DNA of 64,000 bases from Steromphala cineraria (lineage: Eukaryota > Mollusca > Gastropoda > Trochida > Trochidae), in assembly GCA_916613615.1 (NCBI GenBank), contig OU744731.1, positions 10,856,726-10,920,725 on the forward strand, written 5' to 3'. Position 1 is the first letter of the stretch, and every line of letters begins with the position of its first letter. Made by a program: the position numbers and the translations under genes. This document shows positions 36,801 through 46,526 of this stretch, piece by piece. The notes beneath the pieces are model-generated. The model worked only from the letters and a program-made list of their open reading frames with translations. It made no database searches and had not been told where the DNA came from.

Positions 36801-37358
36801 GTAAGATGATGATATTGTTCATAATATTTACTGAACTCGTAAATATAAACATATAACTACTGAAGATAGTTGTTTGTATGTTTTTAATTGTTTATAATTG
36901 TATTGCACTGTTTATAGTATATATGTTGCAGAAAAACACTTTCAGGCTAGACATCTTAGAACATCTCATTATGACTGTTAACGTTAAGGTATTCAGAAAC
37001 CCTACGTATGGTATCTCGTCACGGTTCTGTAGGCATTCATCGCAGACGATTTATTCGTGTTTTAACTTGTACATGTCATGCATGTCCACAGCGTCAAAGA
37101 TTTGACACTAGCAAAATGTCAGACAAGATTGTGTCCAAAATATTTAACAAAGACAAGTGATAAACATAATCAACTATCTTTGTTTTCAAATAAAATTTCT
37201 AAGGCACTATTCTACGCCTTATTCAAATGTAAACTTTGTGATTTAGAAAAGAGAGTATGTTTTTATTTAATTTAATTTTCGTGATAAAAGAAAATTTATC
37301 TATCAAACATTTAGTGTTTAAAAGAAAAAAATATGATATAGAATATTTCTTATTTCAG

Positions 37359-37490
37359 GGTTGGCACGTGGTGGTGTTCCTCTTGATGGGGACTGTGAGC
37401 TGTTCAATATTAAATTAGTTTGGTGTTTGACTTTTATTTTATGACACATGAAACTCTATCGTCATCAATAAATAACATGCTCACATGAAG
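37359..37490 (+). other. Probable 3' UTR exon of gene 1 with poly(A) signal
   Basis: A good acceptor (TATTTCAG) at 37,358 precedes this stretch, and AATAAA lies at 37,467-37,472. Because the previous exon already contains the stop, this should be 3' UTR. One of its frames would read WHVVVFLLMGTVSCS, a hydrophobic tail, but it is out of phase with the upstream exon. Confidence 0.5.
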
Positions 37491-38370
37491 GAAACACATT
37501 TGCTCTGACTTTGGCTTTACACAGCACTGAAAAGGATTGGCCAGATAACCTTCCACTCTCATTTGATAAAAAGCGCATTTATCCAATAACGGGATACACA
37601 TACGGTGTTTGTAATCAGCGGCAAATAACGAAATTGGTATAGCTCTAAATTTGAAGTTTAAGGCCTGGCGTGAATTAATGATACTTCGTTATATGCCGCT
37701 GGTTTCCACAAACAGCATGTTTATCTTCAGATTATAATAACAACGATATTAGTTTGAACTGTTTTCAATCACATTGACTCGGGTGTGCGGTATCGTGATG
37801 CCCGTGCGCGATTTCAACAAACCAACATTCACACTATTAACTGAACCGGTTCTTTTGTCCAAGTAAGGGTATTTATCTGGTTTATTTTTCAAAATATTAT
37901 TGGATATTGGATCTCATAATTCGTTCATAGACAAATGTTTGTGAATACATGTAGTATGAAGCATTTCCAAAATCAACTTCTGTGTGCCAATAATGCCAAG
38001 ACCCATAGCGGACACAGAAGCATGGTTCTGAAAATGTCGCTAAGCTAAGGTAAAGATAACCCCACACGCCTCAAAACGTCATCACCATTCCCCAATTTTT
38101 AGTCAGTAATCCACTTTTTTCAATTAGCACTCTTTTTTATAAATTTGGGAACCAAACATAATAGCCGCCGGCATTCATAGATTAATACAACTTACACGGA
38201 ACTTAGTTACTTGAATAAATTATATTGACATTAGTGCAGATGCCAAACACCAACCTTACAACTGCTCCTTAAAGACGCAGGTATTTTCATTTCCTTTCAT
38301 CAGCAGAAAAGTGTGGTCAAGTGATTCTTTGGGTACATGTACCTATAGTTGTGACAGCGATCGCATGAAT
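37491..38370. other. Intergenic sequence, nothing recognised
   Basis: A small inverted pair (CAGCGGCAAATAACGAA at 37,617 and TTCGTTATATGCCGCTG at 37,686) could be a tiny foldback. No gene is seen. Confidence 0.35.
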
Positions 38371-38378
38371 ATGTGGAC

Positions 38379-38436
38379 TGTCCCCGGAGTCGAACCCACA
38401 CCATTGTCAACCTACCGACAGCTTACTCACGAAGGC
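38379..38436 (-). repeat. tRNA-derived SINE-like segment
   Basis: The minus strand reads GTGAGTAAGCTGTCGGTAGG (A-box-like) and GTGGGTTCGACTCCGGGGAC (B box GGTTCGACTCC). A tRNA cloverleaf is not complete. Read as a SINE head. Confidence 0.5.
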
Positions 38437-38770
38437 GAGGTTCAACAAGCGGTAGTTATCTTCTAACTCTGAAACCCTCTCATATATAAAAACAGCCGAC
38501 CATTAATAAACCTCAATAGAAAGACATAGACAGTGGACAAGTGGTTCGTTACAGAAGTTATAAGGCAAGCTTCCTGTAGAAGCATAAATTCTAACATCAT
38601 TCGCTGTCTTTTCAATAAGACATATACACATGTATGTTTGAAATTCAAAAAAGGAATAAATGAAAATGTGTGAGTTTATGCTTGTATTGACCACCGGATG
38701 AAATCAATGATAAAAACATTCTGCGACATCCATGTATGTCCACTTGCTGAGCTCCTACATATCCCCTGAT

Positions 38771-40091
38771 ATCATCATCATCATCATCATCATCTTTATT
38801 TCGTATGTAGGCCATAGGCCCAAATACATATATACATGCATGTCATACAATATATATAGATTAAGAGGAGAGGTCTTGTAACATATAAATCAAAAGTATA
38901 GTCTCTTGTATATTGTCGAGGATATAAAGATCAATGCATTTTCTATCACATTCATTCATTCATATCATATTCATTAAGTAAATTTTTTCTTTCTTCAAAG
39001 GCATGATAAAGATAGTAACTTAAATTTGTTGCTGATATTGTTTTTGTCTGTAGGAGATTCTTAAATACAATCGTACTTGTTCTCATGTTTAAAGTGAAAT
39101 ATATTTTACGAATAGTGGTATAAGCAGGACAAATAAGTAAAAAGTGGTATTCGTTTTCTATACCCGAGTTGCATAATGGACAAATTCTCATTAACGAATC
39201 TATGCCTTGCCAGCGACCTTCATTATTCTTTAATTTTAACAAACCCGCTCTAAATTTAATAAGAATATTTCGGAATTTAAAGGATAGTTGTAATGATAGA
39301 TATTTTTCTGATCCGAAAGTGTATTTGAAGTCCTTATAAAGCGTATACCGTGAACTATTTTCTAGCGTATTTGACCAACTTTGAATAAATATATCTATTA
39401 AACGTTGTCTGAAGCTTTGCATAAAGGAATAATGATTGTGAACAGTTTGCGACAACCAAACAAATCCAAACCCATGCGAAGTGAGCAAAATGCGAATTTC
39501 CGTAGCCCATGTTTTATATCCCACACTGTCTAACCGTTTCAACATGATATATGCTTTTCGTGGAATACGGTCTTCTGGCATGGCAGTTAACTTAAGCCAA
39601 TATTTAATTGCTCTAACATGAGCGTTAATATACACAGGGTGTCTTCCACATTCTCCATAGACAATTGCATTCGGAGTTTGTGGGCCGACGTTTAAAAATA
39701 ATTTACATGCTAATAAGTGTAGTTTCTCAATACTGTCATATCTACGAATTCCCCATACCTCTGACCCATACAAGTATATTGGCTGTATTTGGCTATCGAA
39801 AATCTTAAAAAATACTTCCAACTTAATTGTACCTAATTTTCTAATATTTGTTACAAATTCCATTAAGGCTTTTTTACCACGTAGTGATAAATCGAGAACA
39901 CCTTTCTTAAAGTTAGCCGTTGCGTAAAATACAAAACCCAAATATTTATAACTATCCACAACTTGTAAGTTATTTCCATTAAAAAGCCATTTTTCCTTCC
40001 TCGACATAATATATATCCATCTAACCAAAACCTTCGTATACCTGTCGGCTGGTAACTCAACGCTATTTATAGCCTGTATGAGCGGACCCAA
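38771..40091 (-). mobile_element. LINE 3' fragment with long C-terminal ORF and (ATG)n tail
   Basis: An uninterrupted 379-residue minus-strand frame: SRKEKWLFNGNNL, YKYLGFVFYA, FFKIFDSQIQPIYLYGSEVW, YGECGRHPVYINAHV, SHGFGFVWL, then CPLCNSGIENEYHFLLICPA. This is the post-RT region plus C-x2-C-x8-H-x4-C knuckle of a LINE ORF2; the RT core is missing. Downstream on its strand come GGCCTATGGCCTACATACG, AAATAAAGATG and (ATG)n at 38,771-38,794. Same family as 11.4-12.8 kb but better preserved, so probably a younger insertion. Confidence 0.85.
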
Positions 40092-40093
40092 AG

Positions 40094-40410
40094 AAAATGT
40101 TTAAAATGTAACAACGATGAAATAGAAGATGAATATCACTCCATTATAACATGCCCGTATTACAGTGACTTGAGACTTAATTATCTAAAACAATACTATT
40201 TTAAAGCACCTTCAGTTTACAAATTCCTACAATGGTGTTCTACTAATAATGTTAAAGAAATGAGAAATTTAGCAGCATATGTATACGAAGCTTTTCAGCG
40301 AAGAAAGTGTTAAATTGTAAAACATCCTCGCTATCTAACTATCATATGAAAATGTTATGTACATTTGGTATGGCTTGAGTCAATAAACGTTTCTGTCTGT
40401 CTGTCTGTAT
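40094..40410 (+). mobile_element. LINE 3' end on the opposite strand, abutting the previous one
   Basis: Plus-strand frame RKCLKCNNDEIEDEYHSIIT, CPYYSDLRLNYLKQYYF, then YVYEAFQRRKC and stop at 40,310-40,312. It carries the same type of C-x2-C ... H ... C knuckle. The end reads GGTATGGCTTGAGTCAATAA, then ACG and (CTGT)n. It begins within a few bases of the 5' truncation point of the minus-strand LINE, giving a head-to-head junction. Confidence 0.75.
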
Positions 40411-40466
40411 TCTTCAGCCAAACTATTTTGAACTCTTTGAGAGGCATTTTAGAAATTGTAATGACA

Positions 40467-40625
40467 ATAATGTTGAGGAATATATGGATGACAACTTCTT
40501 TGTTCATTGCATGCGACGTTTCGACACAGATTCTTATGTCGTTCTCAAGCAGAGGAATAATCTGTGTCGAAACGTCGCATACAATGAACAAAGAAGTTGT
40601 CATCCATATATTCCTCAGCATTATT
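40467..40625. repeat. Near-perfect hairpin, about 70-bp arms
   Basis: AATAATGTTGAGGAATATAT, GGATGACAACTTCTTTGTTC, ATTGCATGCGACGTTTCGAC, ACAGATT folds on the exact inverse, with a loop CTTATGTCGTTCTCAAGCAG. Arms are almost identical. Both directions open short frames, which are artefacts. Confidence 0.88.
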
Positions 40626-41516
40626 TTGAACTCCATACCCTGTTATGTAGGCATGTCTCCCGTGAAAGTCTTAAAGATGGCGAGCTTATCAGCAGCAGCA
40701 GTAGCGCGACATGAGATAAATATTATCTAATAGCAACCCCGTTGGTTTATTTGAATCGCTCTGTCATCAATTCTTATCTGTGCTTGTGTTGCTGAAAGTT
40801 CATCGGTTGATTGGTTTTGGTCTGATGGATATCAGGGTATGTGTTGGAGCTCAACGCAGAGACATAAACACTGATGTAGCAGAATGTAAATGACAATATC
40901 CTTAACTTGTTTGTCCAGTATAGTTATTGATATTCAAAAATCCAATTATATCAATAAATAACAAAAAGCGTTTAGATAATTGTATAATGCTTTATAGGTC
41001 TATTCATTGTTTCATTACAACCATCAATAACAGTTCAACATTCACAGTCAATGTTCAGTTTGCTTGTTTGTTACATTTGACTTCATAGCAGCATATCTAT
41101 TTTCGTCTTTATTTTTGTACCTGGAACTAATTTGATATGCATGTGCACAAACCGTTTAACCATTTTGACCCATTTTTTTATTATCGTCATCGTTGTCAAC
41201 GAATTGTATGAGCATAACAAGCGATAACTGTATTTGTTTCACTACTGATTCAAAGAAAATGTAACAAATTCTCACTGAACAATACAATTACATGTACAAT
41301 AATTTCTATTTCAATGGAAGTCATAACCAGCAGTACAACGAAAATATACTTTTTCATGAAGATCATTATTTATTATGTTAAGCATGTTTATGCTTTCCTC
41401 CAATCAAACAAATACAACAAACAAACAATACAAGGACATGTAAATGCCCAATATAAAGGTCGAATGTTCAACCATATCCCTTACCAGGTGAAAGAATAAT
41501 AATAAATATTTGTTGC
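40626..41516. other. Intergenic sequence downstream of the four-pass gene
   Basis: No gene. On the minus strand AATAAA at 41,369-41,374, about 145 bp after the stop of the four-pass gene, is a possible poly(A) signal for it. Confidence 0.4.
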
Positions 41517-41960
41517 TCAAGCAAACGACTGACCGATTGCAAAACCTTGCGAATCATCTCGAGGTGACTTCAATATTTCTTTATCCATAGAACGTTGACT
41601 TGCCAACCTTGACAAGCGACCTTGACGCCATTTATAGGTATAGGAGGAAGCAACGGATGCACGTCCAGTGTTGTAGGCCCTGCCCGGAGTGTGCACGTTC
41701 TCTGGGTGACCATAGGTCATATCATTGATGCGCCTGACCACCTTGAAGAAACACCAGATGACCACAACTCCCATGACCTGTAGACTGAGCGCCATGACAG
41801 AGTTTGCTGTTGCCAGGAGGTAGTTGGTCGGCCAGTTGATCCCTCCACATCTGTCATTCTCGAAGCCGTGGGAACACAACACGAAGGACCAGATACTGAA
41901 GATGGTGTATCCCCAGCACGTGATCTGGCTTAGGAACAGGAACACTTGGTATGTGATCAC
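41517..41960 (-). CDS. Four-pass gene exon 4 (TM3, TM4, tail)
   Basis: Acceptor CTGCAG at 41,961-41,966. Encodes VITYQVFLFLSQITCWGYTI, ...GGINWPTNYLLATANSVMAL..., then VIWCFFKVVRRINDMTYGHP and the basic tail to TGA at 41,517-41,519. The open frame continues upstream to 42,059, but the phase and the CTGCAG acceptor place the start here. Confidence 0.88.
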   Translation of the reverse strand: MITYQVFLFLSQITCWGYTIFSIWSFVLCSHGFENDRCGGINWPTNYLLATANSVMALSLQVMGVVVIWCFFKVVRRINDMTYGHPENVHTPGRAYNTGRASVASSYTYKWRQGRLSRLASQRSMDKEILKSPRDDSQGFAIGQSFA

Positions 41961-43688
41961 CTGCAGAATAATGCAAGAGGGGGATTTATATGAGATAGTG
42001 AATAATGTAAGAGAGAGATTTTTATGAGATAATAAATGAAACATTTGGTGTTCATTCACCTGTGGGAAAAAAGCGTAAGGATGTTGGCATGAGAGGAGAT
42101 TATCAGTATCAGAGAGGATATATATAAGAATAATGCGAATCAGTATGAATAACTATTCGTATGCAAAAAGGATATCAAAACGTTGCTGTTGCTGCATGGG
42201 ATCAGAATGTCATATCTCCTGCGAAACAATTGTGTTAATTCATATCAAATGAGACAATTGAACTATATGTCAATTAAATCTTATTCAATCAAAAATAATT
42301 TTTATTTTTTTTGGTAATGAAAAGGGGTAATTCGTTTGAAGTTAGAATAATGCAATATAAAAAATCCGCCACTACTACTGCAGTCCTTTGTATCAGTTAT
42401 ACATGCACTCTTAAAAAAAACAAGTTAAAAAATAAAAGACTTAAAGAAACGTTTTGATTCATGAATACATACCGACTACATTTGACACTTAACATTTTAA
42501 CAAAAGTCGACGCGTATTACCCTACCATTTGAAAAAGTTTGACTACTGCACTTCATTATGTTAAACAAATTCAATTCTCACAGTTCTACACCAGATATTT
42601 AGCGTATGCCAAACATCGCACTGACAATACCAACTGTAATACCAAAAGCAATGTTTCCATTTACCTTTAGTATGATTAGTATTGATTACTGATATTTACG
42701 AACTAATTTAATAATCAACGTACCGAGCATCGGACACTAGTAGGGAGGGGCATGATTGCTTTCCTCAAAAAGCGGAGACCAAGGATTCCTGTTACAAACG
42801 TCTGAAAGATAAGAAAACTTTCTTTATCTCTTGTCACGGCATTATTTGATGTTTTAATGGTACATTCTCAAATCATGACGCTCTACCATTCAGATTTCAA
42901 CACAGGAATATTCATTAAATGAACATTCTACCATGAATGTGATGAATACTAGAATCTGATTGGTTATCCTGGAGAATCAAACGTGATCAATTTTGGATTG
43001 AACGTCCTCTAATTTTAAAGCCACTTCACTGTGCATTGATACAGCCGACTGGCAATTTCAGAGCTGGTATTCTGCTGTTTACTGAGATTAAATCTTTTCA
43101 AAAGTTATTTAACATGTTTTATTTCCGTGTGTTTACGGGGGATGACCAAATAATTTGAAGAAGATAGTGTATTTTATTCAAAATAAGAAGTTTCAGTGGT
43201 CATTCAGCGCCACATGTTAGAATCATCTCATTCTATATTGTAAACAAGCAATGGAATTACACGTTTTTAAAGGTAATATATTAAAAGCTGTTTTGAAGAA
43301 AGTGAGAAATATAGTTGATGGACACGCAATGATAGATTTACCTTTGCTCGCGGCTAAATTTATTTAAAAAATCAATGAGCAAATCCCCCGGCACAGACGA
43401 GTTCATTTTTGTTGCCGGAAGTGAGGACATTTTACAAAGTGCAATTCGCTTAGACAAAGAGTTCACGATTAATATCCTCATGGTAGAATGGAGATAAACC
43501 TAGTGTGTTTGAAAATCAGAGACATGTTATACTGGATTGATAGCGAGTAAATCTTAAATTGAAACCTCACGCTGCGCGTTCGGTTTCAATTTAAAATTTA
43601 CTCGCTATCAATCCAGTATAACATGTCTCTGATTTTCAAACACACTAGGTTTATCTCCTTATTAAATAAATAAATTGAAGGTAGGAGC

Positions 43689-43733
<45 letters not shown>

Positions 43734-44720
43734 AACATTATTTTTATAATCATCATCATCATCAAGGTCACTTACACAACGCCACCGCCACTACAAAGAC
43801 CGCATCATCATAATCATCATCATAAACATCAATATCAACACCAACATCAACACTAGCAGAAGCAGCAGAAACAATACCAGCAGTTTTATCATCATTAACA
43901 TCATAATCATCATCTTCATCATCAATGTCCCACAACGACCACCGCCATCACTAACACCACCATATGATAAAGATGATGATGATGATGATGATCATCATCA
44001 TCATAATCAACATCATCATCACCACCAACATCACCATATCATCATCATCATCACTTACCACGACGCCGGCCGGCACCCCGAGTCCCGCAATGATGGGTAC
44101 CCCGGGTACCGGTGCTGAGAAGCCGATGACGATGGTTGGTGCGGCGAACACTGCACATGATACCCCGAGTACGAGGAAGAGGACGGAGATGGACTTGATG
44201 TTGTTCAGGGAGCCTTGTATCTCCTTCAGGTCCGATCCTGTAACATGGAATAGGTGTGCTAACTGTTCAACATTGCGTGCCCCTCTGTGTACGTGCCGCT
44301 AATGGCTGAAATATTGCCCAAGCGGCGGAAAACAATAAATCACTCACTCACTCTGTGTACGGTATATTTTTAATATTACAAAAGAAATTCATTCTGCGAT
44401 GAACATTTAAAGGGTTGTAACGAACGCTTGAATAAAGAAATATACACCTTTTTGAATACCCCGAAACAATATATTTGGATGCTTAGAATAAGTTTTAACA
44501 AACATTTGTTACGGACACATAATTAATAAATCTTTAACAAAATGTGAATATTATGTTTAACATTACACGTTTCTATTGGTAGAAAATATTGTTTGTTAAA
44601 TTTATTAAAATTCATAAATTTCTTTACTGAACCTTGAAAATTATCATCCACAATATATCGCAGAATTTATGAAAATAAGTAACAAAGTGAAATTCACGAA
44701 AACTCACCGTGAAAGGTCAT
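41517..44720 (-). CDS. Four-pass membrane protein, complete four-exon gene
   Basis: Exons 44,720-44,708, 44,237-44,059, 42,801-42,724 and 41,960-41,517 join to 237 residues, starting MTFHGSDLKEIQGSLNN after GCCAAGATGA (good initiation context). Four hydrophobic spans are visible, at residues about 19-42, 50-73, 92-117 and 138-163. A short loop between spans 3 and 4 has two cysteines (CSHGFENDRCGG). The last 70 residues are a basic, Ser/Thr-rich tail (RQGRLSRLASQRSMDKEI), probably cytoplasmic. Both termini are predicted inside. The layout is like MS4A/CD20-type, MARVEL or other tetraspan proteins, but no signature lets me choose. All exon phases agree (1, 0, 0). Confidence 0.82.
42724..42801 (-). 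CDS. Four-pass gene exon 3
   Basis: Twenty-six codons, TFVTGILGLRFLRKAI, then MPLPTSVRCS, completing TM2 and a basic loop. Acceptor ATCTTTCAG, donor G-GTACGT. Phase 0 at both ends. Confidence 0.85.
42802..43489. other. Intron with a possible small MITE
   Basis: ATTCTACCATGA at about 42,925 and TCATGGTAGAAT at about 43,478 are inverted. They bracket about 560 bp and could be the ends of a small non-autonomous element next to the hairpin at 43,490. Weak support. Confidence 0.3.
43490..43658. repeat. Near-perfect hairpin with GC-rich loop
   Basis: GGAGATAAACCTAGTGTGTT, TGAAAATCAGAGACATGTTA, TACTGGATTGATAGCGAGTA, AAT...TTAAATTGAAACC folds on its inverse. Loop TCACGCTGCGCGTTC. In intron 2 of the four-pass gene. 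Confidence 0.88.
43690..44050. repeat. Imperfect (ATC)n microsatellite region
   Basis: Runs of ATC/CATCAT and diverged variants fill about 350 bp, up to the splice donor of exon 2 at 44,058. Long low-complexity frames on both strands here are artefacts of the repeat. Confidence 0.85.
44059..44237 (-). CDS. Four-pass gene exon 2 (TM1, TM2 start)
   Basis: Encodes SDLKEIQGSLNNIKSISVLF, LVLGVSCAVFAAPTIVIGFS, then APVPGVPIIAGLGVPAGVV. Acceptor TGTTACAG, donor GTG-GTAAGT. GC-rich compared with its intron. Confidence 0.88.
44238..44707. other. Intron 1 of the four-pass gene, with a GAGTGAGTGAGT-type repeat end
   Basis: At 44,300-44,360 the minus strand reads GAGTGAGTGAGTGATTTATT, then GTTTTCCGCCGCTT.GGCAATATTTCAGCC, the mollusc SINE-like head also seen at 22.3 kb. 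The remainder is AT-rich and unremarkable. Confidence 0.5.
44708..44720 (-). CDS. Four-pass gene exon 1 (start codon)
   Basis: Only 13 coding bases: ATG ACC TTT CAC G, then donor G-GTGAGT. The Gly codon is completed by GA at the start of exon 2. The 5' UTR upstream (from about 44,760) has no visible TATA box. Chosen because it gives an in-phase ATG in good context joined by strong splice sites. Confidence 0.75.
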
Positions 44721-44759
44721 CTTGGCGATCCGGTAGTGTGAAGTGCTGTGTTCAATAAT

Positions 44760-45696
44760 GTAGAAAACAGGGTAGCGTTGTCAAGAACAGATTTAAGTCC
44801 ATAATCGTTACAAACAGTTTACGAGTCATAACATGTAAGTAATAGGCCTACTGGCTCAACAGTATATCAGATTATATCATGGATTAAGACGTACGCGTCT
44901 TATCCCTCTGTTTTCGCACATTGATATAACTATTTGTTACGTAGTAGCGTAGCAATATACTGTATACATTGTAATTGTTTGATAGTGTCGAAAAAAATAG
45001 AATGGTATTTAGCTAGAGGTTTATATTTGTAATGTCACAGAGGAATCGAACAGACAGGTACAGGTGAACAAATAATTCAAAGATGTATTTATTCTATAAT
45101 AATTTATTAAAAGTTCTTTTAAAATCATAACCCGAATTATCATGAGTGAAATCCATCCATGGATATAAAGATAGACGAGTACCGTCCCTGAAAAAGTAGA
45201 AATTCAAATGTTGATATTCGTAGTTCACATATTAATGAGGCCAGAGAACATTCACATATTTAAGTGAGTTTAGGGTATCAATGGAGATCAATATGCTGTC
45301 AAAATCTATAATGATTAGTATTTATATTATCATTATTAGATTTAAGTGTAACTTGAATCTTGTGACAGCATTTCGTAAAGACATAGAAAACATATTTCAA
45401 TTTCGATTGAAATCCGGCAAGGGACTTATTAAAAATGGCAGATAGTATGATCCCAAATATAACATCGAAACAGTTCAAATAAGCAATAAGCAAGAAGTCG
45501 ATTGTCAACTCATGATTTTTGAGTTAGAAATTGAAGCGAATTTGAAGATAAATAGTTGCATTTGTAAAATTTCATTGTTATCAAAAAGTCATTGTTATTC
45601 AACACCCGCAAATTAAATTAAAAACCGACGTCGCTAGCCGGAGGTTTTAAACGTTTAAATTTGCGGCTGTTTCCTTTCGTTTGGAGAACAATATTC
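44760..45696. other. Intergenic sequence, nothing recognised
   Basis: AT-rich upstream region of the four-pass gene; no gene or repeat identified. Its promoter presumably lies here, without a recognisable core element. Confidence 0.35.
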
Positions 45697-46174
45697 TTAA
45701 AGAGACACTCCGCGAGTTCTTGGGGGTCATATATGACAAACTCTATAAATAGTGTCATCTAATCGAGAATTATGCATTCATAAAGGAAGGAATCATTTTA
45801 AAGCTTATCGATGTCGTCTAGTGTCAAGAGGAAGGTTTGAAGTCGCGATGATGATCGAAAACCGGACAATGACGCGCGCTAATCAGTCAAACGTATTTTT
45901 GGAAACGTATGTAAAGCAGTCAGAATTACAGATACGAGTTGGATTTGTTTCATAGGTAATATAACAAGCATTCGTGGAAATTATACTTGTAATTTTGATT
46001 TCAACGAACTTATATTACTGTTTTAAGATTTTCGTTGAAAACAAGTATTTGTCATATATTTGTCATTTAGGAGTGAATACACGAGATGTTTTGAATTTAT
46101 ATAACAAATTTTATCATTTAAGGTTGTATCAAAGCAAAACACTACGTGATTAAACTCACGGAGTGTCTCTTTAA
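45697..46174. mobile_element. Second piggyBac-type MITE family (TTAA, AGAGACACTCCG)
   Basis: TTAA-AGAGACACTCCGCGAGTT at the left, AACTCACGGAGTGTCTCT-TTAA at the right; 478 bp; no coding capacity (the 67-residue frame inside has no motifs). TIRs differ from the AGGGGCAGTAGCACG family. Confidence 0.82.
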
Positions 46175-46411
46175 GTCGCAGTTTTGATTGACATCATCAA
46201 CCGAACTTGTCATGCGACGACAGGAAAGTAGTTCCGGATGCGATCGCTTTCACGTGCAATGTTTCGCAACAGTGTTGAATAAGATGTCATTGTTTCACAA
46301 CTATATCTTCAACGAGAGTGTAATATAAAAAATTTCAAGATTAAGATTTATTACCCAGATCAAGGTTTATTTTCATTTGACTGCAACTTTAATAGATCCG
46401 GTTGTTTTTAC

Positions 46412-46526
46412 CTTAAGCAGGTGACCAGTGTAACAGAGATTTATAAGGATTACACTTCAGGCTGTTGTTTGTAGGATGAACCTCATCATCGGAGTAACAA
46501 TGATTGTCAATGTGACAACTGTCTTC
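46412..46526 (-). CDS. Gene 2 last coding exon: C-terminal cysteine module
   Basis: Encodes EDSCHIDNHCYSDDEVHPTN, then LKCNPYKSLLHWSPA and TAA (46,415-46,413 on the minus strand). A single G follows the stop before the donor GTAAAA, as in gene 1. Acceptor AATTTCAG. A 3' UTR exon was not found. Confidence 0.9.

Noticed and set aside
37359..37420. Hydrophobic tail WHVVVFLLMGTVSCS as the C-terminus of gene 1
   Set aside because: The preceding exon has an in-frame TAA in both paralogues, and this frame is out of phase with it. Kept as UTR only.
43951..44302. Methionine/isoleucine-rich frames on both strands
   Set aside because: Translation of the (ATC)n microsatellite and the antisense of four-pass exon 2.
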